Source: Lysobacterales bacterium (lineage in GTDB: Bacteria; Pseudomonadota; Gammaproteobacteria; Xanthomonadales; SZUA-36). Taken from it: a stretch of 64,000 nucleotides of DNA. Of this stretch, positions 47,627 to 57,936 are shown in pieces. Each line of letters starts with the position of its first letter. The first letter of the stretch is position 1. The stretch lies in the NCBI GenBank assembly GCA_021648125.1, contig JAKITK010000005.1, forward strand, positions 31,676-95,675, read 5' to 3'. A model generated the notes under the pieces. It made no database searches. It had not been told where the DNA came from and was given only the letters and a program-made list of their open reading frames with translations. The translations under genes were made by a program, and so were the position numbers.

Positions 47627-48418
47627 TTGATGATGGTTGCTGAAAACCCAAGAACAGGGCTATGGTTAATTGCAATACTAACTATTGCATCGAGCCTATC
47701 ATTGCTTTTTATCGAGCCGATTCCTCAGGACATTAGCTATCACTTGTTTAGTGATGTTAAGCCGGCGTTTGGAATTCCAAATTTTTGGAATGTACTCTCT
47801 AACATAGCCTTCGCGGTAGTTGGCATTCTTGGCCTCTACAATATATATGTGAGTAAGTCCTTGGTTTTGATTGACTCAATCAGGCTTTCATACGCCCTGT
47901 TTTTTGCCGGGGTTTCCCTGGTAGCGCTGGGTTCTGGCTACTATCATTTATGGCCTGATAACCAAACACTGGTTTGGGATCGATTGCCGATGACGATTGC
48001 CTTTATGGCCTTGTTTTCTATTCTGATTTGTGAATTTATTTCGGAAAGGGTAGGTAAGGTGTTATTAATACCATTGATTTTGGTTGGAATTGCCTCGGTT
48101 TTTTACTGGGGATATACAGAAGATCAAGGTGTTGGCGATCTGCGTTTGTATGCGCTGGTTCAGTTTTTACCGATTGTTATTATTCCTGTGATTTTGGTTT
48201 TCTTCAGCTCTCAATTCACCAAAATAAGTGGATACTGGTTGTTGCTGTTAGTGTATTTGGCAGCTAAAGCTTTTGAGCACTTTGATGCGCAAATATTTTC
48301 TGCTTTGGGTTTTATCAGCGGACACTCGCTCAAGCACATAGCAGCAGCACTTGGTACATATTTATTGCTCTTGTCTTACCAGAGGCGACTGCAACTCAAA
48401 CCAAAACATCAAAACTAA
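47627..48418 (+). CDS. Ceramidase-like (CREST superfamily) membrane protein
   Basis: 263 residues with about seven membrane helices. GSGYYHLWPDNQTLVWDRLP (about 102-121) and SGHSLKHIAAALG (about 233-245) place Ser, Asp and His residues where alkaline ceramidases bind zinc; the fold belongs to the CREST hydrolases. A hydrolase acting on membrane lipid amides is the best guess. RBS AGGAGG 8 bases before ATG. It follows the methyltransferase by 63 bp in the same direction and closes the AlkP/sulfotransferase neighbourhood. Confidence 0.7.
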   Translation: MMMVAENPRTGLWLIAILTIASSLSLLFIEPIPQDISYHLFSDVKPAFGIPNFWNVLSNIAFAVVGILGLYNIYVSKSLVLIDSIRLSYALFFAGVSLVALGSGYYHLWPDNQTLVWDRLPMTIAFMALFSILICEFISERVGKVLLIPLILVGIASVFYWGYTEDQGVGDLRLYALVQFLPIVIIPVILVFFSSQFTKISGYWLLLLVYLAAKAFEHFDAQIFSALGFISGHSLKHIAAALGTYLLLLSYQRRLQLKPKHQN

Positions 48419-48588
48419 CCCATCATTCCGGCTTGCGCTGAGGCAGGAGACATATTTTTCGATTGGTCTAACGCTAATCGCTCAATTTTCAACTGGATGC
48501 TTTGGAAACTACCTGAAAGTTCCACGATTCTGTTATAGCGTTTCAGGCTGATGCCCTCAGGTGTTATCGCCCTGATCAGTTCTATTTA

Positions 48589-51500
48589 CTATGCAAGATT
48601 ACTCGCCAACCATTTAGCCAGTACCTGTTTGTCCATACCGCGGCGTTTGGCCTGATCTGAGAGCTGATCATCGCCGATTTTACCCACATTAAAATACTTC
48701 GACTCCGGGTGAGAGAAATACCAGCCGCTGACCGAGGCCGATGGCCACATAGCTTTTGATTCGGTTAGTTCTACAGCAATATTTTCTTCCACATTGAGCA
48801 AGCGCCAAAGCACATCTTTTGGTGTGTGGTCGGGGCAGGCAGGATAACCGGGGGCAGGGCGTATGCCGCGATATTTTTCTTTAATCAGTTCATTATTTTC
48901 CAGTTGCTCGTCGTTGGCATAACCCCAAGTTTGCCGGCGGACTTTTTCATGCAGCATTTCTGCAAAGGCTTCGGCCAGCCGGTCAGCGACGGCTTTGGCC
49001 ATAATGGCGCGGTAGTCATCGTGCTCGGCTTTAGCGGAGTCAGTGACATTATCCAAACCCAGACTTGCAGTAACGGCAAATGCACCTAGCCAGTCATCCG
49101 AACCCGTTTCTACAGCAATAAAATCGCACAGGCTATAGTTTGCTCTTTCATCGCGCTGTGGAGTTTGTTGGCGCAAACCATAGATAACTTCAAGCGGTCT
49201 GCCGTTTTTATCGGTAATCTGGATGTCATCACCTTTGCTGTGGGCGGGGAAAATTCCCCAGACGGCGGCGGCCCTCACGCTGCCATCACGGATAAACTCG
49301 TCAATCATTTTAAGCGCATCGGCTTGCAGCTCTTGAGCATGCTTACCGATAGTGGGGTTATCTAAAATAGCCGGGAACTTACCTTTAAGGCCCCAGGTAA
49401 TAAAGAAAGGCGTCCAGTCGATATAGTCGATAAGCTCCTGTAGGGGTTGGTTGCTAATGACTTGAATGCCCTCAATTGCTGGGCGTGGCGGGGTGTAGTT
49501 TTGCCAGTCGACTTTAAAGGCATTGGCTCTGGCGCTATCAATGCCCAGTAGTTTTCGCCGCCCGGCGGTCAAAGCATAGCGTTGGCGATAGTCTTCCTGT
49601 TCTGCCAGATTATTTTTGATAAACTCAGACTGCTGTTTTTTTGATAACAATCGCGTTACTAGGCCCACCGCGCGTGAAGCATCGGGCGCATATACTACGG
49701 GGAAGTCATACTGAGTGGCAATTTTTACCGCAGTATGCATTTTTGATGTAGTAGCCCCGCCAATCATCAGTGGTATATTTAATTTACGCCGCTTCATCTC
49801 CGCCGCCAAAGTCGACATCTCTTCTAAAGATGGGGTGATAAGGCCGGACAAACCAATAACATCGGCGTTTTCATCAATGGCGGTCTGAATAATAGTTTCA
49901 GCCGGGACCATCACCCCAAGATCAATGATTTCATAGCCGTTACATTGCAGCACGACACCAACAATATTTTTGCCAATGTCGTGGACATCGCCTTTTACGG
50001 TAGCCATCACAAATTTTCCGGCAGACTTTACTTTGCCGTCTTTTTCAGCTTCAAGAAAAGGTTGCAGATAAGCTGTGGCCTGCTTCATCACCCGTGCAGA
50101 TTTAACCACTTGCGGTAAGAACATCTTGCCGGCACCAAAACGGTCGCCAACAATATTCATGCCATCCATTAACGGGTCTTCAATGACCCGAATAGGGCTA
50201 CCGAGTTGCTCCAGCATGGCAGCGGTATCTTCTTCAATAAATTGGTTGATACCGTGCACCAGGCTGTGGTGCAGGCGCTCCTCCAAGGGCAGTTCTCTCC
50301 AGGCGAGTTTGTTGCTTTCTTGTTTGGCAGATACACCGCTGTGGCGGGAAGCCTGTTCAATCATGTTTTCAGTTGCATCTGGTGTGCGATTGAATATGAC
50401 ATCTTCTATTGCTTGGCGCAGTTCTACATCGATATCATCATAGACTGCCAGTTGCCCAGCGTTGACTATACCCATATCCAGACCGGCTTTAATCGCGTGG
50501 TAGAGGAATACTGCATGGATGGCCTCCCGCACCGAGTTATTACCCCGGAAGGAAAAAGATACATTCGATACACCACCCGATACCAATGCGCCGGGTAAAT
50601 TGTTTTTAATCCAGCTAGCAGCTTCGATGAAATCTCGACCGTATTCATTATGTTCCGATAAACCTGTTGCTATAGCGAATACATTAGGATCAAAAACAAT
50701 ATCATAGGGGTTAAAGTTAATCTTATTAATCAATAAATCCCAAGCGCGTTTACAAATGCTTATACGGCGTTCTAGGTTGTCTGCCTGGCCATCTTCATCG
50801 AAAGCCATCACTACAATGGCGGCTCCATATTGTTTTGCCAGTGAAGCGCGTTTCAGGAATAATTCTTCGCCATCTTTAAGGCTCACAGAGTTGGCGATGC
50901 CTTTACCCTGGATGCATTTTAGGCCCGCTTCAATGACATCCCATGAACTGGCATCGATCATAATAGGGACTCTGGCGATATCGGGTTCGGCAGCGATAAG
51001 GTTGAGGAAGGTAACCATTGCTTGTTTGGAATCCAGCAAGCCCTCATCCATATTAATGTCGATGATTTGTGCGCCATTGTCGACCTGATCGCGGGCGACT
51101 TCTAGTGCTTCATCGAACAGACCTTCTGTAATTAGTTGTTTAAATCGGGCTGAACCGGTTACATTGGTTCTCTCGCCGACATTAACGAACAACGATTCAG
51201 CGGTGATATTAAAGGCCTCCATACCGCTGAGTCGGCACGCGGGGGTTATTTCAGGTATTTGCCGTGGTGTTTTATCGCTAACCGCATCCGCAATTGCGCG
51301 AATATGTTCAGGGGTAGTACCACAGCAACCGCCGGCTATGTTTAGCAAACCACTGTCGGCCCACTCAGCCATATCAATAGCCATGTTTTCTGGGGTTTCC
51401 TCATACTCACCAAAGGGATTAGGTAAGCCGGCATTTGGGTGGGCGCTAACTGGGCAGGTGGCAATTCGAGACAGTTCTGCCAACCAGGGGCGCAATTCTT

Positions 51501-52263
51501 TGGGTCCAAGTGCACAATTAAGACCAATCGAAATCGGCTGAGCGTGTTGCAGGCCATTCCAAAAACCTTCTACCGTTTGCCCGGAGAGAGTTCGCCCGGA
51601 TGCATCTGAAATTGTTACCGAAATCATCACCGGCCAGCGCTGTGATTTTTCTTCGAAGAGTTTTTCTAAGGCAAAAATAGCTGCTTTTGCATTTAAGCTA
51701 TCAAACACCGTTTCAATCATTAAAATATCAGCGCCACCGGCAATCAGGCCGCGGGCAGATTCTGTATAGGCTGTCACCAGCTCATCAAAGCTTACACTGC
51801 GCATGCCTGGGTCGTTAACATCAGGTGAGAGACTGGCGGTACGATTGGTTGGCCCGAGAATTCCGGCTACCCAACGAGTTTTGCCATCCTTTGCAATGGC
51901 TGCATCTACAGCGGTTCTCGCGAGCTTTGCGGCGGCGTGATTCAACTCTTCGGCTAGGCTTTCCAGCCCATAGTCAGCCTGGGCAATGCCGGTAGCATTA
52001 AAAGTATTGGTTTCGATGATATCAGCACCGGCTGCCAGATATTGTGCATGGATCTTTGTTATGGCCTCTGGCTGGGTTAGGCAAAGCAGGTCATTGTTAC
52101 CCTTTAAGTCATGTGAATGATCAGCAAAACGATCACCGCGAAAACCTTCCTCGGTCAGGCCTAAGCGCTGAATCATGGTTCCCATTGCGCCATCAAGCAG
52201 CAAAATTCGCTGCTTGATTTCTGCCAATAATTGCTCGGTTGTTTCCATGTTTTTCGATCTCAT
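48589..52263 (-). CDS. metH: Cobalamin-dependent methionine synthase
   Basis: 1224 residues (E. coli 1227). It methylates homocysteine from 5-methyl-THF via cobalamin. Modules in order: homocysteine domain with zinc C250 (GLNCALGP), C313 and C314 ([10 protein letters not shown]); pterin domain (about 350-620); cobalamin domain with [11 protein letters not shown] near 760; and the AdoMet reactivation domain, ending [15 protein letters not shown] and [20 protein letters not shown]. The start could also be ATG 52248, which aligns better with other MetH. Divergent from metF across a 104-bp AT-rich palindromic spacer. Confidence 0.97.
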   Translation of the reverse strand: MRSKNMETTEQLLAEIKQRILLLDGAMGTMIQRLGLTEEGFRGDRFADHSHDLKGNNDLLCLTQPEAITKIHAQYLAAGADIIETNTFNATGIAQADYGLESLAEELNHAAAKLARTAVDAAIAKDGKTRWVAGILGPTNRTASLSPDVNDPGMRSVSFDELVTAYTESARGLIAGGADILMIETVFDSLNAKAAIFALEKLFEEKSQRWPVMISVTISDASGRTLSGQTVEGFWNGLQHAQPISIGLNCALGPKELRPWLAELSRIATCPVSAHPNAGLPNPFGEYEETPENMAIDMAEWADSGLLNIAGGCCGTTPEHIRAIADAVSDKTPRQIPEITPACRLSGMEAFNITAESLFVNVGERTNVTGSARFKQLITEGLFDEALEVARDQVDNGAQIIDINMDEGLLDSKQAMVTFLNLIAAEPDIARVPIMIDASSWDVIEAGLKCIQGKGIANSVSLKDGEELFLKRASLAKQYGAAIVVMAFDEDGQADNLERRISICKRAWDLLINKINFNPYDIVFDPNVFAIATGLSEHNEYGRDFIEAASWIKNNLPGALVSGGVSNVSFSFRGNNSVREAIHAVFLYHAIKAGLDMGIVNAGQLAVYDDIDVELRQAIEDVIFNRTPDATENMIEQASRHSGVSAKQESNKLAWRELPLEERLHHSLVHGINQFIEEDTAAMLEQLGSPIRVIEDPLMDGMNIVGDRFGAGKMFLPQVVKSARVMKQATAYLQPFLEAEKDGKVKSAGKFVMATVKGDVHDIGKNIVGVVLQCNGYEIIDLGVMVPAETIIQTAIDENADVIGLSGLITPSLEEMSTLAAEMKRRKLNIPLMIGGATTSKMHTAVKIATQYDFPVVYAPDASRAVGLVTRLLSKKQQSEFIKNNLAEQEDYRQRYALTAGRRKLLGIDSARANAFKVDWQNYTPPRPAIEGIQVISNQPLQELIDYIDWTPFFITWGLKGKFPAILDNPTIGKHAQELQADALKMIDEFIRDGSVRAAAVWGIFPAHSKGDDIQITDKNGRPLEVIYGLRQQTPQRDERANYSLCDFIAVETGSDDWLGAFAVTASLGLDNVTDSAKAEHDDYRAIMAKAVADRLAEAFAEMLHEKVRRQTWGYANDEQLENNELIKEKYRGIRPAPGYPACPDHTPKDVLWRLLNVEENIAVELTESKAMWPSASVSGWYFSHPESKYFNVGKIGDDQLSDQAKRRGMDKQVLAKWLASNLA

Positions 52264-52311
52264 TATTATTTTTTTGCTGATTATGGTTGTATTTTGAGAC
52301 TAAAGTTTATA

Positions 52312-52352
52312 ATATATCTCCTTATAAAGATATAGAGATATGTAATATATCA
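52312..52352. promoter_or_regulatory. AT-rich palindromes in the metH-metF spacer
   Basis: ATATCTC (52314-52320) and GAGATAT (52335-52341) form an inverted repeat with AAAGATATA between them; ATATATC follows. They sit between two methionine-cycle genes transcribed outwards, where a shared regulator would bind. SahR (ArsR-type) sites in Proteobacteria are AT-rich and contain GATAT-like arms, so SahR is a candidate; MetJ boxes (AGACGTCT) are absent. Confidence 0.4.
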
Positions 52353-52367
52353 TCCTCTGGATAAATC

Positions 52368-53315
52368 ATGGACAAACTGGTTTCAAAGTACAAAGGTAAA
52401 CGGCTCGGTGATCGGCTGAAGGTTTCATTTGAATACTTCCCGCCTAAGTCGAAAACCATGGAACGGCGCCTATGGCGGACGGTCGGGCAGCTGGAACTAT
52501 TGAACCCGACATTTTTCACCGTAACTTATCGCTCAACTGAAGCCGACCGTCAGTTAAGCCTCGACACCATTGCTGCAGTGGCTAAAGAATCAAAAATCCC
52601 AACAGCCGGGCATTTAACCTGTGCTGGAGAAACCCGAGAAGCAGTGAATGATGTGGCGCGCTTTTTCCGCGATAACGGTATCAAGCGAATTGTTGCCCTG
52701 CGAGGGGATGCGCGTGATGGTGAAACACCAAGCAATGAATATGATGGCGCAGTGGACTTGGTTGAGGGCCTGCTGAAAATAGACGATTTTGACATTTCCG
52801 TAGCTGCTTATCCTGAGACACACCCAATGGCATTATCGGAAACAGCTGATATTGAATATCTAAAGCGTAAGCTGGACGCTGGGGCTAATCGCGCCATTAC
52901 TCAGTTTTTCTTTGATCCGGAAGTTTTTTTACGCTTTCGTGATCGTGCTGATAAAGCCGGAATTACCAAACCGATTGTCGCTGGAATACTGCCTATTCAT
53001 AATATAGATCGGGTACAGGCTTTTGGCTCGCGTTGTGGCGCTAGTCTGCCAGCCAAATTGGTGGAGCGTTTCAGTAGCCTAAAAGATGATCCACATGGAC
53101 AATACCACTTGGCAGTTGAGCAAAGTGCGCTGATGTGTGAGCAACTGATTGGTGAAGGTGTGGATGCCTTTCATTTTTATACCTTAAACCAGACGGATTT
53201 AAGCTTTTCTGTATGCCGTCAGCTAGGCAGCCGGGTAGAGTACCTGCCTAAACCTCCGGAATTACGCAGCCCCTTACAGTTGGTTTCCGGGCGCAGTAGC
53301 TTTGGTGCTGGTTAA
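52368..53315 (+). CDS. metF: Methylenetetrahydrofolate reductase
   Basis: 315-residue flavoprotein that makes 5-methyl-THF, the methyl donor for MetH next door. TIM-barrel signatures: FEYFPPKSK with the catalytic Glu at 22, HLTCAGETR, IVALRGDARDGE, AAYPETHPMA, ITQFFFDPEVFLRF and GILPIHN. It is longer at the C-terminus than E. coli MetF (296) and has an N-terminal KYKGKRLGDRLK extension. Divergent from metH, giving a compact methionine-cycle pair. Confidence 0.95.
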   Translation: MDKLVSKYKGKRLGDRLKVSFEYFPPKSKTMERRLWRTVGQLELLNPTFFTVTYRSTEADRQLSLDTIAAVAKESKIPTAGHLTCAGETREAVNDVARFFRDNGIKRIVALRGDARDGETPSNEYDGAVDLVEGLLKIDDFDISVAAYPETHPMALSETADIEYLKRKLDAGANRAITQFFFDPEVFLRFRDRADKAGITKPIVAGILPIHNIDRVQAFGSRCGASLPAKLVERFSSLKDDPHGQYHLAVEQSALMCEQLIGEGVDAFHFYTLNQTDLSFSVCRQLGSRVEYLPKPPELRSPLQLVSGRSSFGAG

Positions 53316-53323
53316 AACGACTA

Positions 53324-53360
53324 TTGTCTTCCCGGCTGCCGAGCCGGAATCTCATCGGAA
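53324..53360 (+). repeat. CCCGGC hairpin family 1, copy 4
   Basis: Begins TTGTCTTCCCGGCTGCCGAG, then CCGGAATCTCATCGGAA; matches the copy at 2617 in arms and flanks, including GTGCTATTTA further on. Confidence 0.7.
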
Positions 53361-53431
53361 ATCGTGCTATTTATGCTGAGTTGTTAGTGCGTAGCTAGGC
53401 TGACTACTATCCAAGCAAGTGACCAGTGTCA

Positions 53432-55063
53432 TTATGCATCCGGGAATTGATAATCCTTAAATTGCTCCCTGAGGCTGAGTTTATTCAGCTTTCCGGTTGC
53501 GGTATGGGGTAACTCCTCTACAAAAACGACATCATTTGGGATCATCCAGGCAGCGACTTTGCCGTCAAACCACTTTAGTATTTCATCTTTATTTAATTCG
53601 CAGTCAGGGTGTGAGATAACCAGTAATAAGGGGCGTTCAGTCCATTTAGGATGGTAACGACCAATAACCGCAGCTTCAGCAATCTCGGGGTGGTTAACGG
53701 CAATGTTTTCCAACTCAATGGATGATATCCATTCACCACCGGATTTAATTACATCCTTGCTTCGGTCGGTAATTTGCATATAACCTTGCGCATCGATATT
53801 GGCGACATCTCCGGTGTCAAACCAGCCATCAGCATCGTGAGATGCTGTGTTGTCCACTTTGAAATAGGCTGAACAAACCCACGGGCCACGAACTTTAAGC
53901 GCACCAAATGCGACCCCGTCCCAGGGTAGTTGGTTATTATCTTCATCGACAATTTTCATTTCACAACCAAATACTCCACGGCCTTGTTTTAATTGCAGCT
54001 GAGCTTTTTCATCTTTGCTAAGGTCTTCCATTCCCGCTTTAAGGCTGAATACGGTACCCAGAGGGCTCATTTCGGTCATTCCCCAGCCCTGTTTCACTTC
54101 AACATCATAGTCATCCCTGAAGCGCTCGATAATTGATAGTGGACAGGCGGCTCCGCCGACCGTAATTCGTCGCATGCTGTCTAGGGTTTTATTTTCGCTG
54201 TCTAAGTAATCGAGCAATGCCAACCAAACCGTGGGTACACCGGCTGAAAAAGTAACCCCTTCGCTATTCAACAAAAAGCACAAGGTTTCGCCATCGGCCA
54301 TCTTAGGTCCAGGCATCACTAGCTTGCAACCATTGATCGGTGCGGCATAAGGAAGTCCCCAGGCATTGACATGAAACATCGGTACGATGGGTAATAATAC
54401 ATCGGTAGTTTTCAGGTTTAAGACACTGGGTAGGGAGCCTGCATACGCATGCAAAACCGCAGAACGATGACTGTAGAGCACGCCTTTGGGGTTGCCGGTT
54501 GTACCGGAAGTGTAACAAAGTACACAGGCTGTGTTTTCATCCAAATCTGGCCACGCAAATTGGTCGGACTCTGCTGCAATTAAGTCTTCATAACAATACA
54601 CATTTGGTAAGCTTGTTTCCGGCATATGTTCGGCATCGGTTAATATAATATAGCCTTTAACACTGGGTAATTTTGCTTGCAAGGCTTCCATCAGTTTATA
54701 GACCAGGAGATCTACAAAAACAAACTTATCTTCTGCATGATTAACAATGTAGGCCACTTGTTCTGGAAACAAGCGCGGGTTAATGGTGTGGCAGATCATG
54801 CCGCTGCAGGATGTCGCGTAATATAGCTCTAGATGCCGATAATCGTTCCACGCCAGGGTGGCAATGCAATCATCTGCAACAGCCCCCAGCTTTTGCAGTG
54901 CATTGGCGAGTTGCCGGCTGCGCCTGAACCAGTCTTTATAAGTGTAGCGGTGGAGCGGATTATCGGCGGTGACTGAAACGACTTCGGTATCCGGGTAATT
55001 CAGTTCAGCATGGCGCATGATGCCGGTAATCGTGAGCTGGGTGTCCATCATCAGTCCGCGCAT
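53432..55063 (-). CDS. Acyl-CoA synthetase (AMP-forming)
   Basis: 543-residue ANL-family ligase. ATP loop [16 protein letters not shown] (184-199), [20 protein letters not shown] and C-terminal K ([11 protein letters not shown]) are present. It resembles the group containing medium/long-chain ligases and DmdB-type methylmercaptopropionyl-CoA ligases; the acyl substrate is not decidable. GGAGATACAA precedes the ATG. Monocistronic between metF and the MscS block. This is a different ligase from the remnant at 3859. Confidence 0.85.
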   Translation of the reverse strand: MRGLMMDTQLTITGIMRHAELNYPDTEVVSVTADNPLHRYTYKDWFRRSRQLANALQKLGAVADDCIATLAWNDYRHLELYYATSCSGMICHTINPRLFPEQVAYIVNHAEDKFVFVDLLVYKLMEALQAKLPSVKGYIILTDAEHMPETSLPNVYCYEDLIAAESDQFAWPDLDENTACVLCYTSGTTGNPKGVLYSHRSAVLHAYAGSLPSVLNLKTTDVLLPIVPMFHVNAWGLPYAAPINGCKLVMPGPKMADGETLCFLLNSEGVTFSAGVPTVWLALLDYLDSENKTLDSMRRITVGGAACPLSIIERFRDDYDVEVKQGWGMTEMSPLGTVFSLKAGMEDLSKDEKAQLQLKQGRGVFGCEMKIVDEDNNQLPWDGVAFGALKVRGPWVCSAYFKVDNTASHDADGWFDTGDVANIDAQGYMQITDRSKDVIKSGGEWISSIELENIAVNHPEIAEAAVIGRYHPKWTERPLLLVISHPDCELNKDEILKWFDGKVAAWMIPNDVVFVEELPHTATGKLNKLSLREQFKDYQFPDA

Positions 55064-55172
55064 TTGTATCTCCTGAATTTATTGTGTGTAATTATTTAAC
55101 ACGAAGTGTAACAGTTGCAGTCACTACTGTTCCATTAACTTGCTCACCCTACCAGCGCCCATGAACAGTAGC

Positions 55173-55190
55173 GTGGGCATTTATGCCCAC
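55173..55190. repeat. GTGGGCAT palindrome family 2, copy 3
   Basis: GTGGGCATTTATGCCCAC, the inverse of the copy at 982; flanking ACGC and GTAGC are shared. It lies 22 bp past the MscS gene stop and may end the efflux operon. Confidence 0.6.
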
Positions 55191-55212
55191 GCGTGAAAAA
55201 CCAAATTTTTAT

Positions 55213-56829
55213 TCAGACATTTTGTTGAGCCGAATTTTCCAGCATTATAGTCTGCGCACCTTGAGCAAAGTGGGCACCTGCATGCTGAACGATTTCCATA
55301 ATCCCCATATTCAGGTCATCTACTACGCTTAGATAAGTGCTAAAATCGGAGGTGTCGACATAAATTCGAGCCTTAATGGTCATGGAATTTAGGGCAAATG
55401 CGGTAAAACGAATACGCACGGATTTCTCAATAACTTGTTCATGCGCCCGCGCCATTTTGTCGATGTTCTGAATAACCTGGCGCATCTGCTCACCGCTGGT
55501 ATCGTAGCGTAAAGGTAGTTCTGGGTGATAGAGCATTTTCTCCCGAGCAGAATAATTTTCGATTGCACCGTGGGCGATGATGCAATTAGGGATAGAGACC
55601 AAGGTGTTGTTAAGGGTGCGGATGCGGGTCGTGCGTAGACCGATTTCCTCAATTCTACCAAGAATATCGCCATACTTGCACAGGTCGCCGGTAATAACGG
55701 GTTGCTGTGAATATATTGACACCGCACCCAGTAGATCTTCAATCGGTTTTTGCAATGCCAGTGCCAATGCGATACCCCCGATACCGAGTCCAGCGAGTAA
55801 AGTTGTGATATCAATTCCGGTATTATGCAACCATAATAAAAGGGCTGCGAGAACTACCAGTAGCTTTAATGCATTGGCCATCGGGCGACCTAAAATTGCG
55901 GCATCGGTTCGCCCCATGGCGATGAAATTTGCGCGTCTTTTCGCGCGCGCAAGGTCGATTAAGGAGAACAGTATCCATACAACGACTATTGTCATAACGG
56001 ATTTTGATTCGATAATCGCCTGAGCGGTGGCCCCCAGACCTAATTCTTTTAGAAGCTGACCAGAGACAACTGTTACCGCGAGCAGAATAAGTGGCCAGGT
56101 GAATAACTTCCGTACTGCAGTTCGAATGGGGGATTGTTCACGGGTGAGCAGTGTACTTAACAGCAAGCCAATCAACCAAAACACCGGTATTGCTACCAAG
56201 GTAACGCCGATAACGATCACCCACTTGAACAGCTCCACGCCCAGAAAACCGACATCTTCGGGTATATACTCACGAATGTCCTCAACCCAGCCCGGATAGC
56301 TGAAGAAATCATAGAGTGTAGGTATATGAGCTATGCTGACATTGGCGACTTTCCAAATTAAGTTATCATCAATACCCGGTACGCGTTGCATCAATAAAAC
56401 CTGCTCACCTTCATCGGTAACAATACGACCTAGTTCGTCCCGGTAGTCGGGCAAACCGTCGACAACCTGGCCGGCGGTTTTGCGACTTAGTTGCTGGACA
56501 TCAATTTTCATCCCCCGCTTAATCACAAAATCAAGTTGCCGGGCCAACTCTTCCCCACCCAGTTTGCTCACATCGTGGGGCAGGTTGCGCAGGTCTAGAA
56601 AATTAGCCGCAGTTTTATAATCAAACTTTTCGCTAAGCATGAGGAAGCCGGTGAAGCTACTTCGCGGGGTATCCCGCCCGAGGTTATCTTTGAAAGCGGA
56701 GTCCTCGGCTATATCTCTTTCCAGAGCCAGGGATATATCAGTATTATTTTCTGCTGAATGTAGGAGGCTAGAAAATAAGAAACCACAAAGCAAAAAAGTC
56801 AGCAGTAAGTAAAAGGGTTTAGTGATCAT
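55213..56829 (-). CDS. MscS-family mechanosensitive channel
   Basis: 538 residues. Signal sequence at 1-26, a periplasmic domain of about 180 residues (including KTAGQVVDGLPDYRDELGR), then membrane helices and the MscS pore helix GLGIGGIALALALQKPIEDL (about 346-365) with the beta domain (ITGDLCKYGDILGRIEEIGL). It should release solutes under membrane tension. The extra N-terminal domain is typical of large MscS relatives. Last gene of a minus-strand run, 3 bp after a DUF2955 gene. Confidence 0.9.
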   Translation of the reverse strand: MITKPFYLLLTFLLCGFLFSSLLHSAENNTDISLALERDIAEDSAFKDNLGRDTPRSSFTGFLMLSEKFDYKTAANFLDLRNLPHDVSKLGGEELARQLDFVIKRGMKIDVQQLSRKTAGQVVDGLPDYRDELGRIVTDEGEQVLLMQRVPGIDDNLIWKVANVSIAHIPTLYDFFSYPGWVEDIREYIPEDVGFLGVELFKWVIVIGVTLVAIPVFWLIGLLLSTLLTREQSPIRTAVRKLFTWPLILLAVTVVSGQLLKELGLGATAQAIIESKSVMTIVVVWILFSLIDLARAKRRANFIAMGRTDAAILGRPMANALKLLVVLAALLLWLHNTGIDITTLLAGLGIGGIALALALQKPIEDLLGAVSIYSQQPVITGDLCKYGDILGRIEEIGLRTTRIRTLNNTLVSIPNCIIAHGAIENYSAREKMLYHPELPLRYDTSGEQMRQVIQNIDKMARAHEQVIEKSVRIRFTAFALNSMTIKARIYVDTSDFSTYLSVVDDLNMGIMEIVQHAGAHFAQGAQTIMLENSAQQNV

Positions 56830-56832
56830 TGT

Positions 56833-57930
56833 TTAGGTCTTTTCTGGTTGAATATTAGGGTTTGCATCGGTGTGATTCGGCGCGGATGGTTGCGGCCAAA
56901 ATGCATCAAAGACGGCGACTGAAATTGTGCCATAAAAAGCGATGACGATAAATAGCATCAAGCGTGTATAAAAGGCACCGCTTGCATCTCCGGAACCGGT
57001 GACTGCCGGGGTAAGGATAATTATCATTGTCAGCAGCGCGTAAGACCACATGCCAGCGCGTGGGTGCATGCCGATGCCCTGAAAAATTTTACTACCATAC
57101 AACAGACAGGCAACTGCAATCAGCAGGCAAAACATCGGTAGTACTGGCCAGATGATAATAATCTGATAGGCAATAATAGCACCCAGCCCACCCCAGAGGG
57201 TAGATTCCAACTGGTCCCGACCCATAGCCCGGCTGACTTGAACATTCGCCTGCTGACCCATGCTTGCCACTTTGATCATAAGCGCAATATAGAAAATACT
57301 GGAGCTGCTGAAAAGAAAAAAGATCACCAAAGGCATCACTACCAGTAGAGATCGCAGCGCATTCCGGCGGGCGAATGCGGGGTAGGGCTTGGCTGGTGGT
57401 GGGGGTTTAGTGGCTGCTGCAGAGGCCGGTGTGGGTAAATCCGGTAGCAGGGCATGGGCAATTACTACGAAAATAACGCCGACCAGAGCGCCAACTGCAA
57501 GACCGTTTATCAGCACTAATAATAGTTCGGCGCTTACCGAGCCAACGGCAACTACCAGTGTCAATCCCACGGTCATAAACATACCGATTACCGGAGAACC
57601 GCCGCGGGCGGTGTAGTAAAAACTGCCAAAGAAGGCCAGCAGCAACATCAATATGCCAGCCCAACGAGCGTGTATCAAAAACGGCACCAGCAACATTCCG
57701 GCATAGGCGGGTAATACCAGTGCTATTGAAAATTTGAAACCACTTTTGAGGCTTGGGGCAGGCAAGGGTAGCGCTAGGATAAACATAGTGATGATGGCTG
57801 CCATAAAAGACAAGGGCCAGTTAATCAGCTGTGAAAACCCCATCGAGAGGGTGGTGCCCAATGCCAGCCGCAAAATTCTGCGACTGCCAATATCAGCAGC
57901 TGTTATGGGTGATGTTGCGGCTTTAGCCAT
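56833..57930 (-). CDS. DUF2955 inner-membrane protein
   Basis: 365 residues with about ten predicted membrane helices, in the fusaric-acid-resistance-like/DUF2955 group (ILRLALGTTLSMGFSQLINW; SFYYTARGGSPVIGMFMTVG). The hydrophilic loop around 170-185 (AAATKPPPPAKPYPAFARR) is Pro-rich. Such genes are paired with HlyD adaptors and presumed to export small aromatic or organic compounds. It follows the HlyD gene by 6 bp. Confidence 0.8.
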   Translation of the reverse strand: MAKAATSPITAADIGSRRILRLALGTTLSMGFSQLINWPLSFMAAIITMFILALPLPAPSLKSGFKFSIALVLPAYAGMLLVPFLIHARWAGILMLLLAFFGSFYYTARGGSPVIGMFMTVGLTLVVAVGSVSAELLLVLINGLAVGALVGVIFVVIAHALLPDLPTPASAAATKPPPPAKPYPAFARRNALRSLLVVMPLVIFFLFSSSSIFYIALMIKVASMGQQANVQVSRAMGRDQLESTLWGGLGAIIAYQIIIIWPVLPMFCLLIAVACLLYGSKIFQGIGMHPRAGMWSYALLTMIIILTPAVTGSGDASGAFYTRLMLFIVIAFYGTISVAVFDAFWPQPSAPNHTDANPNIQPEKT

Positions 57931-57936
57931 ACGGCA

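Noticed and set aside
55389..55814. 141-codon minus-strand open frame
   Set aside because: An out-of-frame shadow of the MscS gene, with no start signal.
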